Below, piece after piece: positions 54,487 to 63,465 of a stretch of 64,000 nucleotides of DNA. Below the pieces are notes generated by a model. The model saw nothing but the letters and a program-made list of their open reading frames with translations, did not search any database and was not told the DNA's origin. Within the stretch, counting starts at the first letter, position 1; each line of letters opens with the position of its first letter. The position numbers were made by a program, and so were the translations under genes. The stretch lies in NCBI GenBank assembly GCA_947452455.1, contig CANGBX010000001.1, positions 496,001-560,000 of the forward strand. The letters are read 5' to 3'. This stretch comes from Beijerinckiaceae bacterium. GTDB taxonomy: Bacteria > Pseudomonadota > Alphaproteobacteria > Rhizobiales > Beijerinckiaceae.

Positions 54487-57400
54487 CTCATCAATTCCTT
54501 TTGGCCCGGGCTGAAACGTTTTTCGCTTTGCCGGAATTTGTCGATAGCCAGATAGATGACGGGCGTTGTGTAAAGAGTCAGTGCTTGTGACAGCAGCAGG
54601 CCGCCAATGATGGAAATACCCAGAGGCACGCGCAATTCACTGCCCATGCCGGAGGCGAGCGCCAAGGGCAGAGCGCCAAAGAGCGCTGCCAATGTCGTCA
54701 TCATGATCGGGCGGAAACGTAACAAGCAAGCGCGGAAAATTGCCTCTTGCGGCGTGAGACCCTGTTCGCGTTCAGCCACAAGCGCAAAATCAATCATCAT
54801 GATGGCGTTTTTCTTCACAATGCCCATGAGAAGAATTATGCCGATCAGCGCGACAACAGAGAGATCCTGTCCAGCCAGAAGCAAGGCCAGCAATGCGCCG
54901 ACACCTGCCGAGGGCAAAGTGGTGAGAATGGTGAAAGGATGCGCAAAGCTTTCATAGAGCACGCCGAGCACAATATAGATGGTGATGATGGCGGCTAAAA
55001 TCAGCCAAGGCTGGTTGGAAAGCGAGCGCGAGAATTCTGCCGCATCAGCTGAAAAGGCGCCAATGATTGTGCCGGGCAGACCAATGTCGGCTTCGGCTTG
55101 GCGTATTTCTTTGACCGCCTCGCCAAGGGATGCATCGGGCGCGAGATCAAAGCTGATGGGCGATGCGGGGAATTGATCTAGACGCGCCACAGAGAGCGGT
55201 CCGGTCGTCAATCTTATCTGGGCAATGCTGTCCAATTGCACCTGAGCGCCGCCCGCCGCTGTTAGAAAAATTTTCGACAGTGCCGAGGGATCGTTCTGAT
55301 AGGGCGCCGCGGCTTCGAGCACGACGCGATATTGGTTGGATTGCGCATAGATGGTGGAAATCTGGCGCTGGCCGAAGGCGCTATAAAGCGTATCGTCAAT
55401 CTGCTGCATGCCAATGCCAAAGCGCCCGGTTTTTTCGCGATCGACATCAATCTGGATGCGCGGCCCGCCCGCTTGTGTCTCGCGCGCAACATTGCGCAGG
55501 AGAGAGCTTTCACGCAAGCGCTGCGCCAGACGTTCGGACCAGAGCGCCAGAACAGCGCTGTCCGAGGCCGACAAAGTATATTGGTATTGCGAACGGCTTG
55601 AGCGGGTCGAAATCTGAATATCTTGCACGGGCTCGACATAAAGTGTGATGCCCGGAAGTGTGCCTGCCATGCGGGTGAGGCGCCCTGCAATTTCTTCAGC
55701 GGATGCACTGCGTGCTGAGCGATCTTTCAGAACTATGGTGAGGCGCGCGCTATTGCTGGTGGGATTGAGCGGACCAATACCTGCCACCGATGTGACAGCC
55801 CGCACATCCTTGTCTTTGAGGAAGAGTTCGGTTGCTTGTGCTTGCAGACGCGTCACCTCGCGGAAGGAGGCCTCCGGTGCTGCATCCAGTATGGCAATCA
55901 TCACGCCTGTGTCCTGCGCGGGCAGAAAACCTTTTGGCATGGCAATATACAGAAGCGCTGTGAGGGCCAGTGTGCTCGCAGTGAGGGCGAGCACAAGGCG
56001 GCGGCGCGCTAGCGCGATCAGCAATGATTTTTCATAAAACCTCAGCAATGCGATGAAGGGCGCTTCGGTTCGCGCAAACCATTTGGCAAAACGGGGTGAG
56101 GTTTCTTTGCGCAGATATTTGGCGCAGATCATCGGCGTGACGGTGAGAGAGATCACCGCCGAGATGATGACGACCAGCGTGAGGGTGAGCGCAAATTCGC
56201 GGAACATACGCCCGACAATGCCGGTCATGAACAGAAGAGGGATAAAGACCGCGATCAGTGAACAGGTCAGCGAGACAATGGTAAAGCCAATTTCGCGCGC
56301 GCCATTGAGGGCTGCTTCCAATGCCGCTTCACCCTGTTCCATGCGCCGCTTGATATTTTCAATCATGACAATGGCATCATCGACCACAAAGCCTGTGCCA
56401 ATGGTCAGTGCCATAAGCGAGAGATTGTCGATGGAAAAACCAGCCGCCCACATGGTCGCAAAAGTGGCGATGATGGAGAGCGGCAGAGTGATGCCGGCAA
56501 CCACCATGGCGCGGATATCACGCAAGAAGAGCAGCACGACCAGCACGACGAGAAAGACAGAGAGCACCAGCGTCAGCTGCACTTCCGACAAAGAGGCGCG
56601 GATGGATTGTGTGCGGTCATGAACGATTTCGACACGAGCACCTGCCGGCAGCAAACGCTCGATGCGTGGCAGTTCGGCGCGCAGTTTGTCGAGGGTTGCC
56701 ACCACATTGGCGCCGGGCTGTTTCTGCACATCCAGAATGATGGCGTTACGGCCCTGATACCATCCCGCGACGCGTGCATTCTCGAGGCCCTCGACCACTT
56801 CGGCCACATCGCGCAGCAAGACGGGCGCGCCATTGCGCCAGGCGATGATGATGTTGCGATAGGCGTCCGCCGCGCCGATCTGATCGTTCGAGGCAATTGT
56901 ATAGGCTTGGCTCGGCCCGTCGAGCGCGCCTTTTGCGCCCGCGACATTGGCAGCGGCTACGGCAATGCGCAATTCTTCCAGGCCGATCTTCATTACAGAC
57001 AGACGCGCAAGATCGGCTTGAATGCGGACTGCTGGTTTGATGCCGCCTTGCAGCGTCACTTGGCCGACGCCCGAAATCTCGGCAAGGCGCGGCACCATGA
57101 GAGTGTCTGCATAATCCGATAAGGTGCGCAGCGGCAAAGTGTCGGAGAAAAGCGCCAGCGTGACAATCGGCGGGTCGGCCGGGTTCACTTTGGAATAGGT
57201 TGGCGGATAGGGAAGATTGCGCGGCAGTGTAGCGCCTGCGGCATTGATGGCTGATTGTACATCTTGTGTGGCCGCATCAATATCGCGCGACAGATCAAAT
57301 TGCAGCGTGATCTGCGACAGGCCAAAAGCCGATTGCGATGACATGGCCGCGAGCGCGGGGATTTGTCCGAATTGTCGCTCCAAAGGCGCGGTGACAATCG

Positions 57401-57581
57401 CCGAGATCGTATCGGGGTTGGCACCGGGCAAGCGTGTGGTGATTTGAATCGTGGGGAAATCCACCTGCGGCATGGCCGAAACAGGCAGGCGCCAATAGCC
57501 CAGAATGCCGCACAGCAAAACCGCCACCGCCAGAAGAGAGGTGGCGACCGGGCGCAGAATGAAGGGCGCGCTGATGTTCAT
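54483..57581 (-). CDS. RND efflux permease, first of two (MdtB-like)
   Basis: The 1032-residue protein is a full-length AcrB-type pump with GTGFVVDDAIVMIENIKRR (relay Asp pair near 404) and GIVKKNAIMMIDFALVAE (Lys near 935). Its N-terminus MNISAPFILRPVATSLLAVAVLL is typical of MdtB. It overlaps the adaptor gene upstream and the second permease downstream by 4 bases each. Confidence 0.93.
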   Translation of the reverse strand: MNISAPFILRPVATSLLAVAVLLCGILGYWRLPVSAMPQVDFPTIQITTRLPGANPDTISAIVTAPLERQFGQIPALAAMSSQSAFGLSQITLQFDLSRDIDAATQDVQSAINAAGATLPRNLPYPPTYSKVNPADPPIVTLALFSDTLPLRTLSDYADTLMVPRLAEISGVGQVTLQGGIKPAVRIQADLARLSVMKIGLEELRIAVAAANVAGAKGALDGPSQAYTIASNDQIGAADAYRNIIIAWRNGAPVLLRDVAEVVEGLENARVAGWYQGRNAIILDVQKQPGANVVATLDKLRAELPRIERLLPAGARVEIVHDRTQSIRASLSEVQLTLVLSVFLVVLVVLLFLRDIRAMVVAGITLPLSIIATFATMWAAGFSIDNLSLMALTIGTGFVVDDAIVMIENIKRRMEQGEAALEAALNGAREIGFTIVSLTCSLIAVFIPLLFMTGIVGRMFREFALTLTLVVIISAVISLTVTPMICAKYLRKETSPRFAKWFARTEAPFIALLRFYEKSLLIALARRRLVLALTASTLALTALLYIAMPKGFLPAQDTGVMIAILDAAPEASFREVTRLQAQATELFLKDKDVRAVTSVAGIGPLNPTSNSARLTIVLKDRSARSASAEEIAGRLTRMAGTLPGITLYVEPVQDIQISTRSSRSQYQYTLSASDSAVLALWSERLAQRLRESSLLRNVARETQAGGPRIQIDVDREKTGRFGIGMQQIDDTLYSAFGQRQISTIYAQSNQYRVVLEAAAPYQNDPSALSKIFLTAAGGAQVQLDSIAQIRLTTGPLSVARLDQFPASPISFDLAPDASLGEAVKEIRQAEADIGLPGTIIGAFSADAAEFSRSLSNQPWLILAAIITIYIVLGVLYESFAHPFTILTTLPSAGVGALLALLLAGQDLSVVALIGIILLMGIVKKNAIMMIDFALVAEREQGLTPQEAIFRACLLRFRPIMMTTLAALFGALPLALASGMGSELRVPLGISIIGGLLLSQALTLYTTPVIYLAIDKFRQSEKRFSPGQKELMR

Positions 57582-58834
57582 CGATTGCCCTGTCCACCGC
57601 CTCCTGTGCGGCGTCTGTCGCGATTGGGTTGTACCTGTGGTGTCTCTTGCGGTGCATCCGCATCAGAAGGCTTCACCAAACTGCCTTCATTGAGCAGCAT
57701 GAATCCCGATGTCACAACGCGCATATTTTCATCCACGCCCGTGCTGATCACCGCCAAGCGTTCATTCTGGCGCGCTATGGTGACAGTCTTCATGCTGACT
57801 TTGAGGTCATCTCCGACCGCAAAGACATAAGGCCCATTCGGTCCGCGCTGCACAGCCGCAGAGGGCACGGTCAGGACATTGCGTTCTACATCAAGCTCGA
57901 GCCGGACGTTGACGAATTGGCCGGGCCAGATTTTTTGCGCATCATTGGGGAAAATCGCGCGGATGCGGATCGTGCCGGTTGCGGCATCGACAAGATTGTC
58001 GATGACTTCAACCTCGCCCTTTTCAATCATCGTGCGATTGTCGCTATCAAGCGCTTGCGTGACAATGGCTCCGCGCGCCTTGGTAGCATTGACCGCGCGC
58101 AGATTTTGCTGCGGCAGAGAGAAGAGCACGCCAATCGGGTTCATTTGCGTGATGGTGACAAGCCCGTTCGGGTCGCTGGCGCGCACAACATTGCCTGCAT
58201 CCACATTGCGCAGGCCCGTGCGGCCATCAATGGGCGCCAGAATGGTGGCATAATCCAGCATGACTTTGGCACTATCGACCAGCGCTTGATCGACCAGTTG
58301 CAAGGCTTCGAGTTGGGCTACAGTGGCACGTTGCGTATCGGCTTGCTGGCGTGAGCCGAAATTGGATTGGGCGAGCCGCTCATAGCGTTCAAAGTCGAGA
58401 CGCGCATTGGCAAGCTGGGCGGCGTCTTGTGCTTTTTTGGCGAGCGCCTGATCATATTGGGCCTGAAGTGAACGGGCATCAATGCGCGCCAGCACATCAC
58501 CCTTTTTTACATCCTGCCCATCGCGGAAGAGGATCTCGTTCAAGCGCCCTTCAACCTGCGCGCGCACAACAACGGAATTGAGCGACTGGACAGTGCCGAC
58601 GCCATCCAGCGTGACCGGCACATCAGCGCGTGTCACACGCGCAGTCAGCACGGGAACTTCTTCGATCTTGGCAGGCCCGCGCCGCCCGCCAAAGACACGA
58701 CTACCGGCCGCATTGTCGCGGCCGAAGAGTCCAAATTCATATCCAAGAAAGCCCAGAAAAATCACGCCGACGAAGACAGCGGCAATTTTGCCTTTGTGTT
58801 GGAACAGGAGTTTGAGCATCTGGTCGCGGCTCAT
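57578..58834 (-). CDS. RND periplasmic adaptor (membrane fusion protein, MdtA-like)
   Basis: The 418-residue adaptor has an N-terminal membrane anchor (about 14-33), a lipoyl-like segment (VVRAQVEGRLNEILFRDGQDVKKGDVLARID, about 87-117), a helical hairpin (about 120-185), a second lipoyl half (ATILAPIDGRTGLRNVDAGN) and a C-terminal beta barrel. The tail is Pro/Gln-rich and ends GGGGQGNR. It bridges the permeases with the outer-membrane factor. Both ends overlap neighbours by ATGA. Confidence 0.92.
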   Translation of the reverse strand: MSRDQMLKLLFQHKGKIAAVFVGVIFLGFLGYEFGLFGRDNAAGSRVFGGRRGPAKIEEVPVLTARVTRADVPVTLDGVGTVQSLNSVVVRAQVEGRLNEILFRDGQDVKKGDVLARIDARSLQAQYDQALAKKAQDAAQLANARLDFERYERLAQSNFGSRQQADTQRATVAQLEALQLVDQALVDSAKVMLDYATILAPIDGRTGLRNVDAGNVVRASDPNGLVTITQMNPIGVLFSLPQQNLRAVNATKARGAIVTQALDSDNRTMIEKGEVEVIDNLVDAATGTIRIRAIFPNDAQKIWPGQFVNVRLELDVERNVLTVPSAAVQRGPNGPYVFAVGDDLKVSMKTVTIARQNERLAVISTGVDENMRVVTSGFMLLNEGSLVKPSDADAPQETPQVQPNRDRRRTGGGGQGNR

Positions 58835-60285
58835 GGCTGGGCCTCTGCTGTTTTCATCGGGCGTGACCAGCCGCCACCGAGTGCCTGGAACAGGCTCACA
58901 TAGGCCTGATATTTTTGCAGGCGCACTTGCGTCAGCTGGTCTTGCGCCTGAAACAGCGTGAGCTGCGTATTGAGAAGTGTCACCACGTCAATCGTTCCCT
59001 CGCGCAAGCGCTCAGCCGTAATGCTTTGCGCGCGTTGCGCCGTTGTCACCACTTGCGCCTGTAATCTCTCATGTCGCATGGTCTGTTCAACAGCGATGAG
59101 TGCATTTTCTACGTCTGACAAAGCCGTCAGGATTGCTTTTCGATAGGTTTGCAAGCTTTCAATCTCGCGGCCCTCAGCTTGTCGCAATTTACCTGACAAG
59201 GCACCGCCATCAAAAATGGGCTGCGTCAGTCCTTGCGCCAACGAGGCGGCGAGCGCATCAGGGCGCATCCAATTTCTGAAAGCACCGCTTTGGTAGCTGC
59301 CTGACGCGGTCAAGGTGATCGAGGGCAGAAAAGCGCGTCGTGCGGCTTCGACATTGGCGCGCTCGCCCGCCAACCGCCATTCAGCCGAAGCAATATCGGG
59401 GCGGCGTGCCAGCAGATCGGCTGGCAGCCCCGGTTGCACGAGGGGTGTGCGCAAAGCGCGCAGGGAGCCACCGCTGAGCTTCAGGCTTTCGGGTATTGCG
59501 CCGGTCAATACGGAAATCAGATTGCGGTTTTGTGCAATCGCCTGTTCAAGCGCGGGGATGGAAGCTCGCTGGCTTGCAACCACACCTTCCTGCTGGGCTA
59601 CATCGAGCTCCGTGGCGGTGCCCACTTCGGCGCGCGCGCGAATGGCTTCCAGCACTTGTTCGGCGGTACGAATATTGTCCAAAGCAAAGCGGCGGCGATC
59701 TTGGGCTGCGAGCAATTGGAAATAAAGATTGCTCAGGCTGGCTGTTGTGGCGAGGGCAATGGTCTCGCGATCAAATTGAGCGGCAATTGCATCAGCGCGC
59801 GCTGTCTCTGCCAAAAGCCTTTCGCGGCCGAAGAGATCGAGCATGTAGGAGGCTGACAGGCCGAGGCTGAAACTGTTTGTCGCTGTGCGCGTAAACGGTG
59901 CGCTTGTTGCGCGCAACGTGCCGGGCGAGAGCGAGCGCGATGCGCCCTGCACGCCGGAAAGCTCTGGATAGAGATTGGCGCCAGCCAATTCTGCAGCGCC
60001 TTCGGCCTGACGAATGCGTGCCGCCGCTGCGGCAATATCGAGATTGCCTTCTGCGGCCGCGCGGGCGAGTGCTGAGAGTTCGGCGGAACCGAAGAGATCA
60101 GGCCATTGCGCAATTGCGCTGGCCTCATGCGTGCGCGCTGCTGCAAAGGCGGCTGGCAGCTCCGGCGTGTCACCGGACAGGAGCGCAAAATCGGGGGCGC
60201 AGGCACCGGTTATGCCCGCCACTAGCACAGCCGCCAGCACCGCGCGGAGGCGGTTTTGGGCGGGGTGGGGTGGGCAAACAGGCAT
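58831..60285 (-). CDS. NodT-family outer-membrane efflux lipoprotein
   Basis: The 484-residue protein is the TolC-like channel of the efflux system. It has a signal peptide with the lipobox Ile-Thr-Gly-Ala-Cys near residue 27, then two outer-membrane efflux repeats rich in coiled-coil helices (about 60-470; GNLDIAAAAARIRQAEG, LPADLLARRPDIASAEWRLAGERANVEAARRAFLPSITL). ATG 60285 has GGGAAG upstream; the longer frame from 60501 is not supported. It is the first gene of the operon; channel-first order is unusual compared with the typical adaptor-first order. Confidence 0.92.
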   Translation of the reverse strand: MPVCPPHPAQNRLRAVLAAVLVAGITGACAPDFALLSGDTPELPAAFAAARTHEASAIAQWPDLFGSAELSALARAAAEGNLDIAAAAARIRQAEGAAELAGANLYPELSGVQGASRSLSPGTLRATSAPFTRTATNSFSLGLSASYMLDLFGRERLLAETARADAIAAQFDRETIALATTASLSNLYFQLLAAQDRRRFALDNIRTAEQVLEAIRARAEVGTATELDVAQQEGVVASQRASIPALEQAIAQNRNLISVLTGAIPESLKLSGGSLRALRTPLVQPGLPADLLARRPDIASAEWRLAGERANVEAARRAFLPSITLTASGSYQSGAFRNWMRPDALAASLAQGLTQPIFDGGALSGKLRQAEGREIESLQTYRKAILTALSDVENALIAVEQTMRHERLQAQVVTTAQRAQSITAERLREGTIDVVTLLNTQLTLFQAQDQLTQVRLQKYQAYVSLFQALGGGWSRPMKTAEAQP

Positions 60286-60414
60286 GAGCTTCCCGTTAGG
60301 GCCGGACGAGAGATTCGGCCCCTTGATTCCAGCCCCTTTTCTATCCCTTTCCGGCCGACACATTGGGGCGGCGGGGGCATTCATCCCCAGAGACTTGGGG
60401 GCTTTGGCCCTTGA

Positions 60415-60433
60415 TTGTCGAAAGTCTCGACAA
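60415..60433. promoter_or_regulatory. Inverted repeat in the RND/FAD-oxidase divergent region
   Basis: TTGTCGA-N5-TCGACAA is a perfect 7-base inverted repeat, 72 bases before the FAD-oxidoreductase start and 130 before the nodT-like start. GGCCC/GGGGCC flank it and could extend the pairing. Size and symmetry fit a dimeric repressor operator, yet no regulator gene is adjacent. Confidence 0.4.
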
Positions 60434-60505
60434 GGGGCCGCCCTTTGCCTAGAGCAGGCGGGACAAATGGGCCGAAAGGGCCCCCGGACTTCAAGGATCA
60501 CCCTT

Positions 60506-61909
60506 ATGACCCTGCTTGCCGCGCTCGCCGAAATCGTCGGCCAGAAGAATGTTCTGACTGGCGAAGAGCTCGCCCCCTATCTGACCGACTGGCGCAATAT
60601 GGCGACCGGTCAGGCGCAATGCGCTGTGCGGCCCGGCTCGACGGCGGAAGTCTCGGCGGTCGTCAAAGCTTGTGCGGCGCAGGGTGTGCCTGTTGTCACG
60701 CAAAGCGGCAATACGAGTCTTGTTGGCGGAGCCACGCCGGATGACAGCGGCAAGGCCGTTATTCTTCTAATGGGTCGCCTCAATAAAATCCGCGCGCTTG
60801 ATGCCGACAATGCAACGATCACGGTGGACGCCGGCATGATCTTGCAAAATTTGCAGGCTGCAGCGCGTGATGCCGGTTTTCTCTTCCCGCTGTCGCTGGC
60901 GGCTGAAGGCTCTTGCATGATCGGCGGCAATCTCGCGACCAATGCGGGTGGCACGCAGGTTCTGCGTTACGGCAATATGCGTGATCTGACGCTGGGCTTG
61001 GAAGTGGTCTGCGCAGATGGTGAAATCTGGGACGGTCTGCGTGGCCTGCGCAAAGACAATACGGGTTATGACCTGCGCGATCTCTTCATCGGTAGCGAAG
61101 GCACGCTTGGCATTATCACCGCAGCGACGCTGAAACTCTTCCCGCAGCCCGCTGCCAAATGCACAGCCATGTTGGCGCTGGCTTCCGTTGAAGATGCCAT
61201 TGCCGTTTTGCGCCGCGCCCGCAAAGCTTTTGATACGGCGCTTACAGGCTATGAACTGATGGCGGGTGTGTGCCTCGATATGGTCCACCAGTGCTTCCCG
61301 CAGCAAAAGCTGCCCTTCGCGGAAAAGCCTGCTTGGTATGCTTTGCTCGAAATCTCGGATTCGGAAGGCGAAGAACATGCGCGCGGCATGTTTGAAGCCA
61401 TGCTGGGCGAGGCTTTTGAGGCCGGCGAAATTGCCGATGCCGTGATTGCAGAAAACCTGACGCAGTCAAAAGACCTCTGGCATTTGCGCGAGAGCATCAC
61501 GCTGGCGCAGGCGCAAGCCGTGAAGAGCATCAAACACGATATTTCTGTGCCTGTGTCCAACATGGTCTCCTTTATCGAAAAGACCGACGCGGAATTGCAG
61601 GTCAAATTCCCCGGCCTGCTCAATATGACATTCGGTCATCTGGGCGATGGCAATCTGCATTATAATGTCGGCTCATCGGAGCGCTTCACGGGTGACGACC
61701 TGATGAAAAATTATGATGCGATTTACAATCTGGTGCATGACAATGCCCATGCCCATCAAGGCTCGATCAGTGCCGAGCATGGCATTGGCGCTTTCAAGAT
61801 CGATGAATTGCCGCGCTATAAAAAGCCGCGCGAGCTCGAATTGATGAAGCGCATTAAAGCCGCTTTTGATCCGGGCAATATTCTCAATCCCGGAAAAATT
61901 CTGCGCTAA
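60506..61909 (+). CDS. GlcD-type FAD-linked 2-hydroxyacid dehydrogenase
   Basis: The 467-residue flavoprotein has a PCMH FAD-binding domain (about 40-215; VTQSGNTSLVGGATP, GGNLATNAGGTQVLRYGNMRDLTLGLEVV, IGSEGTLGIIT) and the FAD-oxidase C-terminal domain with the metal-site HLGDGNLHYNV and SAEHGIGAFK. The closest roles are D-2-hydroxyglutarate or D-lactate dehydrogenase. ATG 60506 has AAGGA upstream. It shares one base with the phoB start, so both are cotranscribed. Confidence 0.92.
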   Translation: MTLLAALAEIVGQKNVLTGEELAPYLTDWRNMATGQAQCAVRPGSTAEVSAVVKACAAQGVPVVTQSGNTSLVGGATPDDSGKAVILLMGRLNKIRALDADNATITVDAGMILQNLQAAARDAGFLFPLSLAAEGSCMIGGNLATNAGGTQVLRYGNMRDLTLGLEVVCADGEIWDGLRGLRKDNTGYDLRDLFIGSEGTLGIITAATLKLFPQPAAKCTAMLALASVEDAIAVLRRARKAFDTALTGYELMAGVCLDMVHQCFPQQKLPFAEKPAWYALLEISDSEGEEHARGMFEAMLGEAFEAGEIADAVIAENLTQSKDLWHLRESITLAQAQAVKSIKHDISVPVSNMVSFIEKTDAELQVKFPGLLNMTFGHLGDGNLHYNVGSSERFTGDDLMKNYDAIYNLVHDNAHAHQGSISAEHGIGAFKIDELPRYKKPRELELMKRIKAAFDPGNILNPGKILR

Positions 61910-62619
61910 TGGCCCCTTCCGGAAACAAGCCTCGCATTTTGCTCGTCGAAGACGAAGATGCCTTGGCGACGCTTGTTTCTTACAATCTCGAAGCCGAAGG
62001 CTTTGTGGTTGAACATGCCGCGAGCGGTGCCGAAGGTGAGCTCCGGCTGATTGAAAATCCGCCTGATCTGGTTGTTCTCGACTGGATGTTACCGGGTGTT
62101 TCCGGCATTGAAATCTGCCGGCGGTTGCGTGCGCGCGAAGAAACCAAGAATTTGCCCGTCATTATGCTCACAGCACGGGGCCAAGAAGATGAACGCGTGC
62201 GCGGGCTTTCCACCGGTGCGGATGATTATATCGTCAAGCCCTTCTCTGTGCCCGAGCTTGTCGCCCGTATCCGTGCGCTATTGCGCCGCTCCAGCCCGGA
62301 ACGTGTCGCCGATCAATTGAGTGCGGGCGATATTGTACTTGATCGCACCAACAAGCGCGTTCATCGCGGTCTGCGCGAGGTCAATCTCGGGCCGACGGAA
62401 TTCCGCCTTCTGGAACATTTGATGGAAAAGCCGGGCCGCGTTTATACCCGCGCGCAATTATTGGATGCAGTGTGGGGCATGAGTGTCGAAATCGACGAGC
62501 GCACGGTGGATGTGCATGTTGGCCGCTTGCGCAAGGAACTCTCGTTTGGCCGCGAAAAAGACCCGATCCGCACAGTGCGCGGAGCGGGTTATGGTTTTGA
62601 CGATATGTTCGGGAAGTGA
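61909..62619 (+). CDS. phoB: PhoB-like phosphate response regulator
   Basis: The 236-residue protein has a receiver domain with the acidic pocket Glu14/Asp15, phosphorylation site Asp58, Thr88 and Lys110 (VEDE, LDWML, MLTAR, VKPFS) and an OmpR-type winged helix (about 135-232) with NLGPTEFRLLEHLMEKPGRVYTRAQLLDAVWG and RTVDVHVGRLRKEL. The details match PhoB of alphaproteobacteria. No phoR, pst or phoU is beside it: instead it is coupled to a GlcD-type oxidase. It may be the genome's PhoB moved away, or a second copy. Confidence 0.88.
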   Translation: MAPSGNKPRILLVEDEDALATLVSYNLEAEGFVVEHAASGAEGELRLIENPPDLVVLDWMLPGVSGIEICRRLRAREETKNLPVIMLTARGQEDERVRGLSTGADDYIVKPFSVPELVARIRALLRRSSPERVADQLSAGDIVLDRTNKRVHRGLREVNLGPTEFRLLEHLMEKPGRVYTRAQLLDAVWGMSVEIDERTVDVHVGRLRKELSFGREKDPIRTVRGAGYGFDDMFGK

Positions 62620-62621
62620 TG

Positions 62622-63329
62622 TTACGCTTTGACGAGAGTGCCCAAATGCGTGAGCACATCTTCCACATGCATGACATCGGCATATTTATGATGCATGTCG
62701 AAAAGATTGACCTTGTGCGTCAGTGGCGCGCGGTCAAAGGTACATTCCTCAACGACATTGATGTGATAGCCCGCTGAAAAGCCTTCCACCACGCTTGCGC
62801 GCACGCAGCCCGATGTGGCTTCGCCCAGAACGATCAGCGTGCGCACGCCCATCAGCGCCAGATGCGATTTCAAAGGTGTGCCTTCAAAAATGCTGGCGCG
62901 CTGTTTGCGGATGACAATGTCTTCCTTGCGCACCTCGAACTCGTGGTAAATGTCGTAATCATCCGGACCCGGCGCCCATTGGCGGCGCTTGGTGGAAATG
63001 GCATCAGCCGGGCGATTGTTAGGTGCAACATCCTTGGTGCAGAAAATGATCGGCACGCCAGCCGCACGTGCCGCAGCGAGCACTTTCTTGGTAGGTTCGA
63101 TCGCCTGATGCGCATATATGCCGCAGGAATTGGGGAATTTCTCTTCCAGCTCATAGGGCGAATGCGGCCCGCCGCGATAGACGATGTTGTAAAGGTCGAT
63201 GGCGAGAATGGCGGCATCGGGGCCAATAAAAGTCTCGCGGTGATAGGTCTCATAGAGTTTGAGATCTTCCGGTGGGACGACATCCTTCCAGCAATGATCT
63301 TCGAAGCGTTCCTTCGGTACCCGCACCAT
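62622..63329 (-). CDS. Isochorismatase-family cysteine hydrolase
   Basis: The 235-residue protein has the family triad Asp45 (LAIDLYN), Lys142 (VIRKQRAS) and Cys175 (GEATSGCVRASV) with the preceding cis-peptide region. Relatives hydrolyse N-carbamoylsarcosine, ureidoacrylate, biuret or isochorismate; the long N-terminal extension (about 1-35) resembles N-carbamoyl-hydrolase types. I use the ATG at 63329, 9 bases after GAGGAG; the ATG at 63338 abuts that site. It converges with phoB and is divergent from an alpha/beta hydrolase gene. Confidence 0.9.
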   Translation of the reverse strand: MVRVPKERFEDHCWKDVVPPEDLKLYETYHRETFIGPDAAILAIDLYNIVYRGGPHSPYELEEKFPNSCGIYAHQAIEPTKKVLAAARAAGVPIIFCTKDVAPNNRPADAISTKRRQWAPGPDDYDIYHEFEVRKEDIVIRKQRASIFEGTPLKSHLALMGVRTLIVLGEATSGCVRASVVEGFSAGYHINVVEECTFDRAPLTHKVNLFDMHHKYADVMHVEDVLTHLGTLVKA

Positions 63330-63465
63330 GTCCGGCATCTCCTCTTTTGTTGCTTTTCTGGAAGCCTTTTTAGGCTGGACAGACGGAAAGTTCTAGCCGC
63401 AGCCCATGGACAAGGGCGCTTCTCCCGATGACAATTGCGACAAAAGCAAAAGAACAGGGGAGGGG

